Below are positions 1-8,069 of a stretch of DNA of 25,588 nucleotides, in pieces. Numbering within the stretch: the first letter of the stretch is position 1; each line of letters starts with the position of its first letter. The position numbers and the translations under genes are program-made. Origin of the DNA: Mageeibacillus sp. UBA4314 (GTDB lineage Bacteria > Bacillota > Clostridia > Saccharofermentanales > Saccharofermentanaceae); assembly GCA_002394605.1 (NCBI GenBank), contig DGUI01000055.1, positions 60,602 to 86,189 of the forward strand, read 5' to 3'. A model generated the notes under the pieces. That model had not been told where the DNA came from and ran no database searches. It saw only the letters and a list, made by a program, of their open reading frames with translations.

Positions 1-88
1 ATCTGCTACGTGCTCAGTAAAGTGCACCAGTTTGTCAGTCTCTTCTATCCAAGATTTTTCTTTTATTTGGATTACATCATTATCGTGA

Positions 89-103
89 TATCATATACCT
101 ATG
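89..103 (+). promoter_or_regulatory. putative -10 element directly upstream of first gene
   Basis: A TATCAT hexamer at 89-94 lies 16 bp downstream of TTGGAT (67-72). The expected transcription start falls at or next to the A of the ATG at 101. No Shine-Dalgarno-like purine run precedes this ATG, so the mRNA may be leaderless. This is inference from spacing alone. Confidence 0.35.
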
Positions 104-733
104 GAAACGAAGACTAACAAATCTTACATAGTCCTGACGATAATAATCCTTGTCATAATGACTCTCACCCTCACCGGGTTCGTCTTAACATACGCGGCGA
201 CATTCCTGATCGCGGCCCTTGTTGCGATGGTGTTCGGGATAATAAGACTCGTGAGGATAGGGAGGAAGAAGCCTAAGGGTCCGGGGATCGGACAGTTTAT
301 CGCGGTGTTTATTGTTGCTGCCGTGTTAGTCAATATCGGGTGTCCGCTCGTGTCGCCTTTCGCGTGGCAGTTTAAGTTTGACAGGCTATATACGGGGAGG
401 TACAGTCCCCATAGAGATGGTTTCGTAGAGGAGATCCCTAAGGGGGCGACTGATTATTCTTATGAGTTCATGCCGAGCATCATGCAGGGGAACGGGTATA
501 CTTTCGTGGGGTTTATGGCGCCTTCAGGGTATGCTGATGAGCTGAGAGCGAAGCTGGAGGAAGAAGGGATTAAGACAGTGACAGAAGATCTGCCGTTCTA
601 TCTTCCGAGAGAGGTCAGGGAGCAGCACCAGGGTGGCACGTTCTATGAATTGTATAACAACGGCAATGAACACCGCCCGCATTTGCTGGTCGTTATGATC
701 GACGGGGATTACGTGGCGTACAGCGATAATTAA
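101..733 (+). CDS. hypothetical membrane protein, three N-terminal TM segments
   Basis: I do not recognise this 210-residue protein. The first ~90 residues contain three hydrophobic segments (about 9-31, 31-50 and 66-85), with a basic loop between the second and third that contains RKKPKGP. The remaining ~120 residues are soluble and carry no motif I can name; by the positive-inside rule they are probably outside the membrane. The start at 101 has no ribosome site and follows closely on a -10-like hexamer. The gene converges on the RmlD-like gene, and the two stop codons overlap (730-733), so no terminator separates them. Coding potential is supported by length and by a coherent hydrophobic-then-soluble layout. 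The function is unknown. Confidence 0.7.
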   Translation: METKTNKSYIVLTIIILVIMTLTLTGFVLTYAATFLIAALVAMVFGIIRLVRIGRKKPKGPGIGQFIAVFIVAAVLVNIGCPLVSPFAWQFKFDRLYTGRYSPHRDGFVEEIPKGATDYSYEFMPSIMQGNGYTFVGFMAPSGYADELRAKLEEEGIKTVTEDLPFYLPREVREQHQGGTFYELYNNGNEHRPHLLVVMIDGDYVAYSDN

Positions 734-1518
734 GACAATCCGTAGTCGTCTGCGCAGCGCTTGAGACCATCAAGGACGCTTGAGAACCTGACTCCGAGAT
801 CTGCTGCTTTGGAACAGTCCATCCATAAGTTGTGGGAAGGCTCACAGTCGTTGATCCTGATATCCCTGCCGATGTAACTTGTAAACTCACGCGTCACGTC
901 ATATGTGGACATGTCAGTCTCACTTCCGTAATTATAAGCGCCGCCCGGGAGCCTGATCACCGCCGGGATACTCTCGCAAACTTCCGCCAGATAAGTCACA
1001 CCGCGAAACTCACTGCTGCTGAAGTTCAGCTGATCTTTCGCAGACATCACCAGATCCAGATAATTTGCTCGAGTGCTGCCCAGATCATACATCCATTCGG
1101 CCCTAAGCATGACGGCATCAGGATCGATGTCCAGAACACGCTCTTCCATTTCGAGCTTGTGGCGCGCGTAGGTGTTGCCGGGGGCAGTATCTGATTCCGT
1201 GTACGGGCCTTCAGAAGAAGATGCACTGTACACCTGATCGGAGCTGAAGCAGATGAGCTTGCGGCCACGTGACGCACGTGCCAGGTAAGTGGGGATAACG
1301 ACGTTTGCAAGGTGTGATGCATCAGGATCTCTCTCGCATGTCCCGATATCTGAGATCGCTGCTGTGTGAACGATAGCATCAGGAGAGATGTCATCGATCA
1401 TCCTTGTAACCGCATCCTGATCCATGCCGCGCAGTGAAGGTGAGCTTACTGCTCCTTCAACCGTCTGCATCAGCTTATGTCCCACAAATCCAGTAGAACC
1501 GGTTATCAGTATCTTCAT
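730..1518 (-). CDS. RmlD-like NAD(P)-dependent sugar-nucleotide reductase/epimerase (SDR)
   Basis: This 262-residue extended short-chain dehydrogenase resembles the RmlD (dTDP-4-dehydrorhamnose reductase) group. The N-terminus has the Rossmann glycine motif GSTGFVG (residues 7-13). HTAAISD follows near 51-57 and FSSDQVY at 91-97, and the catalytic YxxxK is at Y117-K121 (YARHK). The length is slightly short for RmlD (~290). No rhamnose-pathway partners (rmlA, rmlB, rmlC) lie nearby, so the sugar substrate cannot be assigned. The ATG at 1518 is preceded by AAGGA about 11 nt upstream. Transcription probably comes from the palindromic divergent promoter at 1552-1583 shared with the radical SAM gene. 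The 3' end overlaps the stop codon of the opposing membrane-protein gene. Confidence 0.8.
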   Translation of the reverse strand: MKILITGSTGFVGHKLMQTVEGAVSSPSLRGMDQDAVTRMIDDISPDAIVHTAAISDIGTCERDPDASHLANVVIPTYLARASRGRKLICFSSDQVYSASSSEGPYTESDTAPGNTYARHKLEMEERVLDIDPDAVMLRAEWMYDLGSTRANYLDLVMSAKDQLNFSSSEFRGVTYLAEVCESIPAVIRLPGGAYNYGSETDMSTYDVTREFTSYIGRDIRINDCEPSHNLWMDCSKAADLGVRFSSVLDGLKRCADDYGLS

Positions 1519-1551
1519 AAAAGATTGTTTCCTTGTTGTTAATATGTAGTT

Positions 1552-1583
1552 AATTGTATCATCGTGCTAACCGCGATACAATT
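1552..1583. promoter_or_regulatory. palindromic divergent promoter (RmlD-like / radical SAM genes)
   Basis: A perfect inverted repeat, AATTGTATC (1552-1560) / GATACAATT (1575-1583), holds a promoter reading each way. Rightward is TTGTAT (1554-1559), 17 bp, TACAAT (1577-1582). Leftward is the exact mirror image. Each -35 therefore overlaps the other direction's -10. The predicted starts near 1589 and 1546 leave leaders of about 28 nt on both sides. Confidence 0.55.
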
Positions 1584-1616
1584 TAGTATATAAATATATT
1601 TGAGAAGGATGTGGAT

Positions 1617-2972
1617 ATGGCTGAGAAGTTCATTTTGGTCAGACCTTTTTACGGCATCAACATACATACAGACGCGCAGGGCGAGTTCGGAACCGTACTG
1701 CACAGTAATGATGTCTTTCCGGATCTGCCCTTGATAACTGCGGCCACCATCCTTGAACAGGCAGAGGATTATGAAGTGGAGGTCATTGAAGCCGTAGTAG
1801 GTAAGATGCTTCCTGATGAATTACTGTCGAAGATCTATATCAGCAGCTTTGATACGGCGATCGTGAAGACGACTGCTGCTTCGTTCAAGAGTGACCTTGA
1901 GGTTGCACACCGGATCAAGAAGAATGCGCCCGGATGCACCGTGATGGTCGCAGGGCAGGCTGTCCGGGTCATGAAGGACTGGATCTACGATAATACGGAT
2001 GTCGACGTGGTCATCGATGAGCCTTTGGACCTTTATATCTACAGGTATGTGTACGGCGCTGATGCTGATATGAACGATCTGCCGTGTCCTGATTACACAC
2101 TTGTGGATTACAGACAGTATATTGACGATTACAACAATGTACGCCTGACACTCCAGGCAAGCAGGGGATGTCTGATGGGATGCAGGTTCTGTCCTTATGT
2201 CAGATACTACGACCATTATGAAGAGAGGGATGCCGCTAAGGTGTTTGAAGACTTTAAGACACTTGCATCGCTCGGTGCGGATGTCATTCAGTTCAGGGAT
2301 CAGTTCTTCACATGCAACAGGAACAGGATAAAGGAGTTCTGCAGAATGGTCATAGAGTCCGGCATCAAAGTGCGCTGGATCTGTGAGACGAAGCTCGACA
2401 GTCTTGACAGGGAGACTGTAGATCTCATGAAGGAGGCCGGACTGTTCCTTATCTGCTTTGGCGTGGAGTCAGGCGATAAGAAGATACTTGATGCTTACAG
2501 CAGTCATAAGGGCAGCTTTGATGATCAGAAGGGCGGCATCGAATACTTGAGAAGTCTTGGCATCCTGACAATGGCTTTCTACGTCGTCGGATTTCCTGAA
2601 GATACATGGGAAACGATCGAGACGACCTACAGGTATGCAGACAGCCTTGACAGTGACATAGTGGCATTCAACGAGTACTGCGATTTCGATCTGTCGGGGA
2701 TCGGGAATATAACACCTGACGTGTTTGCTTCATTTGAGAATAGCATATTGACCGGAAGACCCACGAACCTCACAAGGGAAGAGATCCTTTATGCAGTCGA
2801 ACTGTTCCATACAATGTACACACTGAAGCGCGAGCCTCTCAAGCGCGCATATGATTATAATCACAAACTTGTCCTGCATAACCGGAGTGTTGCATCGGAG
2901 ATCTCAAAGTACGAGAAGGATCTGATCTCGATGAGCAGGGAGATCAGGGTCGTGGACAGCAAGCGTTTCTGA
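1617..2972 (+). CDS. B12-binding-domain-type radical SAM protein
   Basis: This radical SAM enzyme has about 451 residues. The [4Fe-4S]-SAM motif CxxxCxxC is at C185, C189 and C192 (CLMGCRFC), followed by a typical TIM-barrel core; GVESG near residue 281 is the usual SAM-contact region. The N-terminal ~150 residues resemble the Rossmann-like B12-binding domain of this superfamily (BchE/methylthiotransferase-like layout). I see no DxHxxG cobalamin-ligand motif, so cobalamin dependence is doubtful. The substrate is unknown. I chose the ATG at 1617 over the in-frame GTG at 1611: AGAAGG (1603-1608) is 8 nt from the ATG but only 2 nt from the GTG. The gene diverges from the RmlD-like gene and overlaps the opposing GH5 gene by 29 bp at its 3' end. 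Confidence 0.85.
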   Translation: MAEKFILVRPFYGINIHTDAQGEFGTVLHSNDVFPDLPLITAATILEQAEDYEVEVIEAVVGKMLPDELLSKIYISSFDTAIVKTTAASFKSDLEVAHRIKKNAPGCTVMVAGQAVRVMKDWIYDNTDVDVVIDEPLDLYIYRYVYGADADMNDLPCPDYTLVDYRQYIDDYNNVRLTLQASRGCLMGCRFCPYVRYYDHYEERDAAKVFEDFKTLASLGADVIQFRDQFFTCNRNRIKEFCRMVIESGIKVRWICETKLDSLDRETVDLMKEAGLFLICFGVESGDKKILDAYSSHKGSFDDQKGGIEYLRSLGILTMAFYVVGFPEDTWETIETTYRYADSLDSDIVAFNEYCDFDLSGIGNITPDVFASFENSILTGRPTNLTREEILYAVELFHTMYTLKREPLKRAYDYNHKLVLHNRSVASEISKYEKDLISMSREIRVVDSKRF

Positions 2973-4092
2973 AGATCTTAAACTTATCTTCGTCCCATGT
3001 CCTGAAGTCATCGCCGACCAGTCCGCCGGTATCGGGTGAGTTCGGATTGAAGCACCAGAATGTGTGATTCAGCTGATGCTCTGTGATCAGATCCGTAAGG
3101 CAGTTCATCCATCTGATGTTATCTCCGGTAAGGAAACCGCCCCATTCTCCGATGAATACCGGAGCTATGTTTTCTTCATGGATATATAACCAGAACTTAT
3201 GCCAGTTCTCATCGTACAGACGTCTCTGATCAAAGCCGCCTTCAAACCACGGCTGCATGAATACGTCAGGTCCGTATTCATGTATGGAATACACGATCTG
3301 TCTGTTGCGCTCTTCTGATCCCAGATCGACCGGAAAGTCCCTGACTCCCATGAGGTTTGCACCCCACCATGTGTTGTGGTAATCATTGACATCTGTCGAT
3401 GTAAAATCGTTGGCGGCAATATCCCTGGGATATATCTGTATGCCTTCGATCAGGACAAGTGCGTTCGGGTTGTTGTCAAGCACTGTGTTTGCTGCAAGTT
3501 CAGCTGTCTTCTTCCAGTTGTTGACATCGTCTGACCCGTTCCATATGGCGCGCACTTTGTCTCCGGGAGCTCCGTGCGGCTCGTTCTTAAGATCGTAAGC
3601 TATTATGGTGTCATCATCCCTGTATCTTGCTGAGATCCAGGCAAGTGATGATAAATACTGCTCCGTTGTTATCTTCTCCGTGTGCCAGACAGGCTTTATG
3701 TGCCCCATGATGTCAGTCTCTGCCGAATGTATGTCGATGATGATGCGCATCCCGTACTTCCTTGTAAGCCCGACGAAAAAGTCAAATATCTCCAGGCTGT
3801 TCATACCGCACAGATCATCATTGATGCCTTTGTGATAATCAGCTTCAGGGTATATACCGGCTTTCCAGTTCAGCAGCAGTTCAGAAGAGAAGGGAAGCCT
3901 GAGACAGTTTATCCCTCGCTCCGAGATCTCAGCGATCATGTCCTCAAGCCTGCGGTTCCATACACCGTCAACAAGGTTTGTTCCGGTATTATAACCAAAC
4001 CAGTTACAGCCGGTTATCCAAACCGTCCTGCCGCTGCGATCAACGATCCTGTTGCCGTCAGTAGTAAGCCATCCGCTTATCTTGGTTTCCAT
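2944..4092 (-). CDS. GH5 glycoside hydrolase (subfamily-1-like endoglucanase), no signal peptide
   Basis: This is a retaining beta-glycanase of family GH5, 382 residues from the METK start. The acid/base is E171 in LKNEPHG and the nucleophile is E316 in FIGEWGG. CNWFGY (29-34), RLPFSSE (65-71), WWGANL (242-247) and HEYGP (271-275) give the pattern I associate with subfamily GH5_1, i.e. endo-beta-1,4-glucanases. No signal peptide, TM segment or binding module is present, which is unusual for an enzyme attacking polymeric cellulose; it may act on imported oligosaccharides or leave by another route. TATAAT on the minus strand (4105-4100) sits 7 bp before this ATG, suggesting a leaderless mRNA. 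An upstream in-frame ATG at 4131 would add 13 residues, but it overlaps the promoter. The 3' end overlaps the radical SAM gene. Confidence 0.83.
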   Translation of the reverse strand: METKISGWLTTDGNRIVDRSGRTVWITGCNWFGYNTGTNLVDGVWNRRLEDMIAEISERGINCLRLPFSSELLLNWKAGIYPEADYHKGINDDLCGMNSLEIFDFFVGLTRKYGMRIIIDIHSAETDIMGHIKPVWHTEKITTEQYLSSLAWISARYRDDDTIIAYDLKNEPHGAPGDKVRAIWNGSDDVNNWKKTAELAANTVLDNNPNALVLIEGIQIYPRDIAANDFTSTDVNDYHNTWWGANLMGVRDFPVDLGSEERNRQIVYSIHEYGPDVFMQPWFEGGFDQRRLYDENWHKFWLYIHEENIAPVFIGEWGGFLTGDNIRWMNCLTDLITEHQLNHTFWCFNPNSPDTGGLVGDDFRTWDEDKFKIFRNACCPRP

Positions 4093-4095
4093 AAG

Positions 4096-4124
4096 TAACA
4101 TTATACCGTCATCAATGTTATAAT
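4096..4124. promoter_or_regulatory. compact divergent promoter pair with mirrored TATAAT boxes
   Basis: ATTATA (4100-4105; TATAAT on the minus strand) and TATAAT (4119-4124, preceded by TG at 4116-4117 as an extended -10) face outward, 13 bp apart. They serve the GH5 gene leftward and the phosphatase gene rightward. The -35 matches are weak on both sides. Polymerase could probably occupy only one promoter at a time. Confidence 0.5.
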
Positions 4125-4154
4125 TCATCATAAGTTATTATGAAAGGATCCATG

Positions 4155-5918
<1,764 letters not shown>

Positions 5919-5927
5919 TCAGGTTTG

Positions 5928-5936
5928 TGTTATAAT
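5928..5936 (+). promoter_or_regulatory. extended -10 promoter for the STAS gene
   Basis: TGTTATAAT lies just after the phosphatase stop codon and 39 bp before the STAS start. This lets the antagonist be made at a higher level than the phosphatase. No good -35 is visible, as expected for an extended -10 promoter. Confidence 0.5.
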
Positions 5937-5975
5937 AAATTTGATTTTCTTGAATTGTAATCTTGGAGGAGCACT

Positions 5976-6272
5976 ATGGAAATAAAAATGGATCGTGTCG
6001 GAGATGAACTGACAGTTGCAGTTGTTGGAAGGCTTGATACGCTCACGGCTCCCGAGCTCGAGCAGAAACTGAGGGCTTCACTTGACGGAGTTAAGTCTCT
6101 TGTATTTGATTTTAAGGAACTTGAGTATATATCAAGTGCAGGTCTGAGAGTTCTTCTTACTGCAATGCAGGCTATGGACGGCAAGGGTACGATGAAGGTT
6201 ACCAATGTATCTGATGTCGTTATGAGTGTATTTGAGATCACAGGCTTTGCTGATGATCTGAATATCGAATGA
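5976..6272 (+). CDS. STAS-domain anti-sigma factor antagonist (SpoIIAA/RsbV type)
   Basis: This is a 98-residue single STAS domain, the full length of the SpoIIAA/RsbV family. The conserved loop YISSAGLRVLL holds the phosphorylatable serine (S53 or S54). In the known partner switch, the unphosphorylated form captures an RsbW-type kinase and frees its sigma factor, and a SpoIIE-type phosphatase reactivates the phosphorylated form. The upstream gene encodes exactly such a phosphatase. The ribosome site GGAGGAG ends about 5 nt before the ATG, and a rho-independent terminator follows. The candidate partner kinase is at 10376-10783. No sigma factor of the SigB/SigF type is in the window, so the final output is not visible. 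Confidence 0.92.
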   Translation: MEIKMDRVGDELTVAVVGRLDTLTAPELEQKLRASLDGVKSLVFDFKELEYISSAGLRVLLTAMQAMDGKGTMKVTNVSDVVMSVFEITGFADDLNIE

Positions 6273-6298
6273 GTTGAGTTTATTTGTTCGATCAGAGG

Positions 6299-6325
6299 AT
6301 GCCCCGGGTACGGGGCATTTTTATT
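6299..6325 (+). terminator. rho-independent terminator after the STAS gene
   Basis: Stem ATGCCCCG (6299-6306) / CGGGGCAT (6311-6318) has a GGTA loop and is followed by a T-rich tract. Confidence 0.85.
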
Positions 6326-6340
6326 GGAGTTTTTTTGGGG

Positions 6341-6461
6341 TGTCCGGGATATTGTCCGAAATCTTGTCCAGGTAAATCGAAAACATCGACAAAAACATGG
6401 ACAAAAACACCCTGAAGTCATATATCAAAAACAAAATGTCGTATATACTTGACAAAATGTC
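6341..6461. promoter_or_regulatory. periodic TGTCC / GACA operator-like cluster
   Basis: TGTCC occurs at 6341, 6353 and 6365, exactly 12 bp apart. GACAAAAACA follows at 6388 and 6400, again 12 bp apart and in the opposite sense. Two copies of ACAAAATGTC at 6431 and 6452 are 21 bp apart; the second sits inside the perfect inverted repeat GACA-AAA-TGTC (6451-6461), which overlaps the -35 box. This is a plausible operator for the XRE regulator encoded in the operon. Confidence 0.5.
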
Positions 6462-6477
6462 GCGCCAGGGGTATTAT
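6449..6477 (+). promoter_or_regulatory. strong sigma-A promoter of the membrane protein/XRE operon
   Basis: TTGACA (6449-6454), a 17-bp spacer and TATTAT (6472-6477) form the best consensus promoter in the window. It overlaps the inverted repeat GACAAAATGTC, suggesting repression by a bound protein. Confidence 0.75.
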
Positions 6478-6509
6478 GTAGTCACAAACACCAAAGGGGG
6501 TACAAGATT

Positions 6510-7502
6510 GTGAGAGGTAAAACAATAATAACGACGGTCGTATCGATCGTTTTCGCGGTGGCAGTGATCATAATGATCGGAATAGTGACGGCAAAGAAGA
6601 CGACAAATCCGCACTTGAGCTACGGGAACACGGTCAAGGTGGAGAACGGGCAGATCGTGGACGACGGGTATGGAACTACGAATATGGATTACTTCAATCC
6701 GATCGGCGAGAAGTGCATCTACACCATCAACATCTCCGGCGATCCGCAGATCATTTCGACAGTTAAGGTATTTACGGATGTGACACTTACGGATCCGGTG
6801 CTCGAGTTTGAATGTTCGAACATCACGATGACATCGGAGGAACTGGATGTTAATGATCAGGGAATGTATCTTGTTGTCAGCAGACGCCTCAATGATTCAA
6901 TGGAGGTCAAGGACGGGGAGTATTATGTGAACTACTCTTTCGAGCTGGAGGGGAAAGGCGGATCGGAATTCAATAACGGATTGGTCTTCATCACTGTCGG
7001 TGTGATCGGAGCGTTCGTCACTTTCCTGCTTATATTCCTTAACCACAGCATGAACAGCAACAAGGATTATGACGAGAGACAGCTGCGCATGCGCGGTATC
7101 GCAGGACTTAACGCAATGATCACAGCTGCCTGCATACTGATGGGGTTCGGCATGGTAGACATTACGATCGGGGGCATTCCGTTCTCTGTCTATCAGGTTG
7201 CAATGATAACGGTGATCGTCTCGATCACGGTGTTCACTCTTGTCTCTGACATCAACGACGCTTACTTCGGATTCAAGCAGAAGAGGATAGCATTCACGAT
7301 CATCAGCGGCGTGGTCGCGGTCATCCAGTTCGTATCATTCTTGTTCAACGGTCTGCTTAGCAGCGAGGGCCTGTTCGAAAACCTGGCAACAGTCAACCTT
7401 GTCCTCGCGGTCTGCCTCGCAGTCATATTCATCGAAATGATGATCAAAGGCATAAGTGAGAAGAGAGCCGCTCTCAGGGAGGCAGAAGATGAAGAATCTT
7501 AA
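6510..7502 (+). CDS. hypothetical membrane protein co-transcribed with an XRE regulator
   Basis: This 330-residue protein is of no family I can name with confidence. TM1 is at about 4-27, followed by an extracytoplasmic beta-rich region (~28-148). TM2 is at about 152-176, a short cytoplasmic stretch contains DYDERQLRMRG, and a C-terminal bundle of about four TM helices (~195-310) ends in a charged tail. DERQ-type motifs beside multi-helix membrane segments occur in small Firmicutes membrane proteins that are commonly paired with HTH regulators, as here. The start is GTG at 6510, with AGGGGG (6495-6500) 9 nt upstream. The downstream XRE gene starts 14 nt before this gene's stop, so the two are translationally coupled. 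The function is unknown. Confidence 0.75.
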   Translation: MRGKTIITTVVSIVFAVAVIIMIGIVTAKKTTNPHLSYGNTVKVENGQIVDDGYGTTNMDYFNPIGEKCIYTINISGDPQIISTVKVFTDVTLTDPVLEFECSNITMTSEELDVNDQGMYLVVSRRLNDSMEVKDGEYYVNYSFELEGKGGSEFNNGLVFITVGVIGAFVTFLLIFLNHSMNSNKDYDERQLRMRGIAGLNAMITAACILMGFGMVDITIGGIPFSVYQVAMITVIVSITVFTLVSDINDAYFGFKQKRIAFTIISGVVAVIQFVSFLFNGLLSSEGLFENLATVNLVLAVCLAVIFIEMMIKGISEKRAALREAEDEES

Positions 7503-7683
7503 ACTTAAATCTGCCCGGGCCGCGCTCGACATGTCGCAGCAGGAACTGGCCGATAAGGTCGGGGTATCGCGCCAGACGATCAATGCTATCGAGAAAGGCG
7601 ACTACAATCCTACGATCAAGCTGTGCATCGCCATCTGCAAGGTCTTAGGGAAGACACTGGACGAGTTGTTTTGGGAGGAATAA
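7489..7683 (+). CDS. small XRE/Cro-CI family helix-turn-helix regulator
   Basis: This 64-residue protein is essentially only an HTH_3 domain. The helix-turn-helix is MSQQELADKVGVSRQTINAIE (about residues 15-35), and the conserved tail is LGKTLDELF. Small regulators of this type are usually dimeric repressors and often control their own operon. The ATG at 7489 is supported by AGGGAGG (7476-7482), 6 nt upstream, and overlaps the end of the membrane-protein gene by 14 nt. The likely binding sites are the GACA/TGTC repeats at 6341-6461. The 114-bp repeat that begins 3 bp after the stop codon contains a terminator hairpin. Confidence 0.9.
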   Translation: MKNLKLKSARAALDMSQQELADKVGVSRQTINAIEKGDYNPTIKLCIAICKVLGKTLDELFWEE

Positions 7684-7685
7684 GG

Positions 7686-7799
7686 GCGCTCCGAATACAA
7701 ATTCTGAGGACAGTCGCTCGCTTAATAAGAGGCAATAGGTCATTCCTATTGCCTCTTTTGCGCTCGGCTCCAAAGATCCTCAGAAATTGTATTCTTCGC
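7686..7799 (+). repeat. 114-bp intergenic repeat with internal terminator, copy 1
   Basis: This element is identical base for base to 15853-15966. The ends form an inverted repeat, GAATACAAATTCTGAGGA / TCCTCAGAAATTGTATTC, with one mismatch. The centre is a 13-bp hairpin, AAGAGGCAATAGG / CCTATTGCCTCTT, with loop TCATT and trailing Ts, i.e. a rho-independent terminator. It begins just after the XRE stop codon. A flanking GAGTGACTG (7816-7824) can pair with CAGTCGCTC (7711-7719) inside the element. Confidence 0.9.
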
Positions 7800-7870
7800 T
7801 ATCGGGGTGTGGATGGAGTGACTGGAATATCAATGCTGTGCTTCCAATTGACTTCGTTGCTAAAAGCTAT

Positions 7871-8069
7871 GTAAACCCAAAAAGCCGATTTATGCCATAT
7901 TGGGTTTACAAAAATCCTTAAAAATAAACCCGGAATGCTGATCATGACCAAGTTGGGTTTACATGAACGAGATGAATGTAAACCCGGAATGGTTGTTTTG
8001 CCTTAGTTGGGTTTACTTTTGACAAAAAACGTAAACCCAAAATGTCAAAAAAAGGCATCTTGGGTTTAC
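7871..8069 (+). repeat. four-unit hairpin array A (GTAAACCC ... GGGTTTAC)
   Basis: Four 39-bp units start at 7871, 7924, 7978 and 8031. Each has the form GTAAACCC, 23 nt, GGGTTTAC, and unit 2 begins ATAAACCC. Linkers are 14, 15 and 14 nt. The 23-nt interiors differ between units but always begin AA or GG and end TT, which extends the stem to 10 bp with G-U pairs. Array B (22149-22347) has the same layout and the same total length of 199 bp. It lies in the 637-bp gap between the XRE and zinc-ribbon genes. From 8070 to 8260 I see only a short CAATA/TATTG repeat (8072-8084) and one CAGCAGGGACA copy (8117). Confidence 0.93.

Noticed and set aside
14..31. 12-nt match GCACTTTACTGA between the window start (minus strand) and 16131
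   Set aside because: Dozens of chance 12-mer matches are expected in a window of this size, and no flanking similarity extends it.
7871..8069. CRISPR array or TIGR-type guide array
   Set aside because: Conserved motifs are only 8-10 nt and inverted within each unit, units number four in both copies, the period is 53-55 bp rather than that of TIGR arrays (about 36), and no cas or tas-like gene lies in the window.
7871..8069. BirA (biotin) operator, whose half-sites resemble GTAAACC/GGTTTAC
   Set aside because: BirA half-sites are spaced about 14-16 bp in this inward orientation. Here the inward spacing is 25 bp, repeated four times, and no biotin gene is nearby. The half-site similarity is worth remembering.
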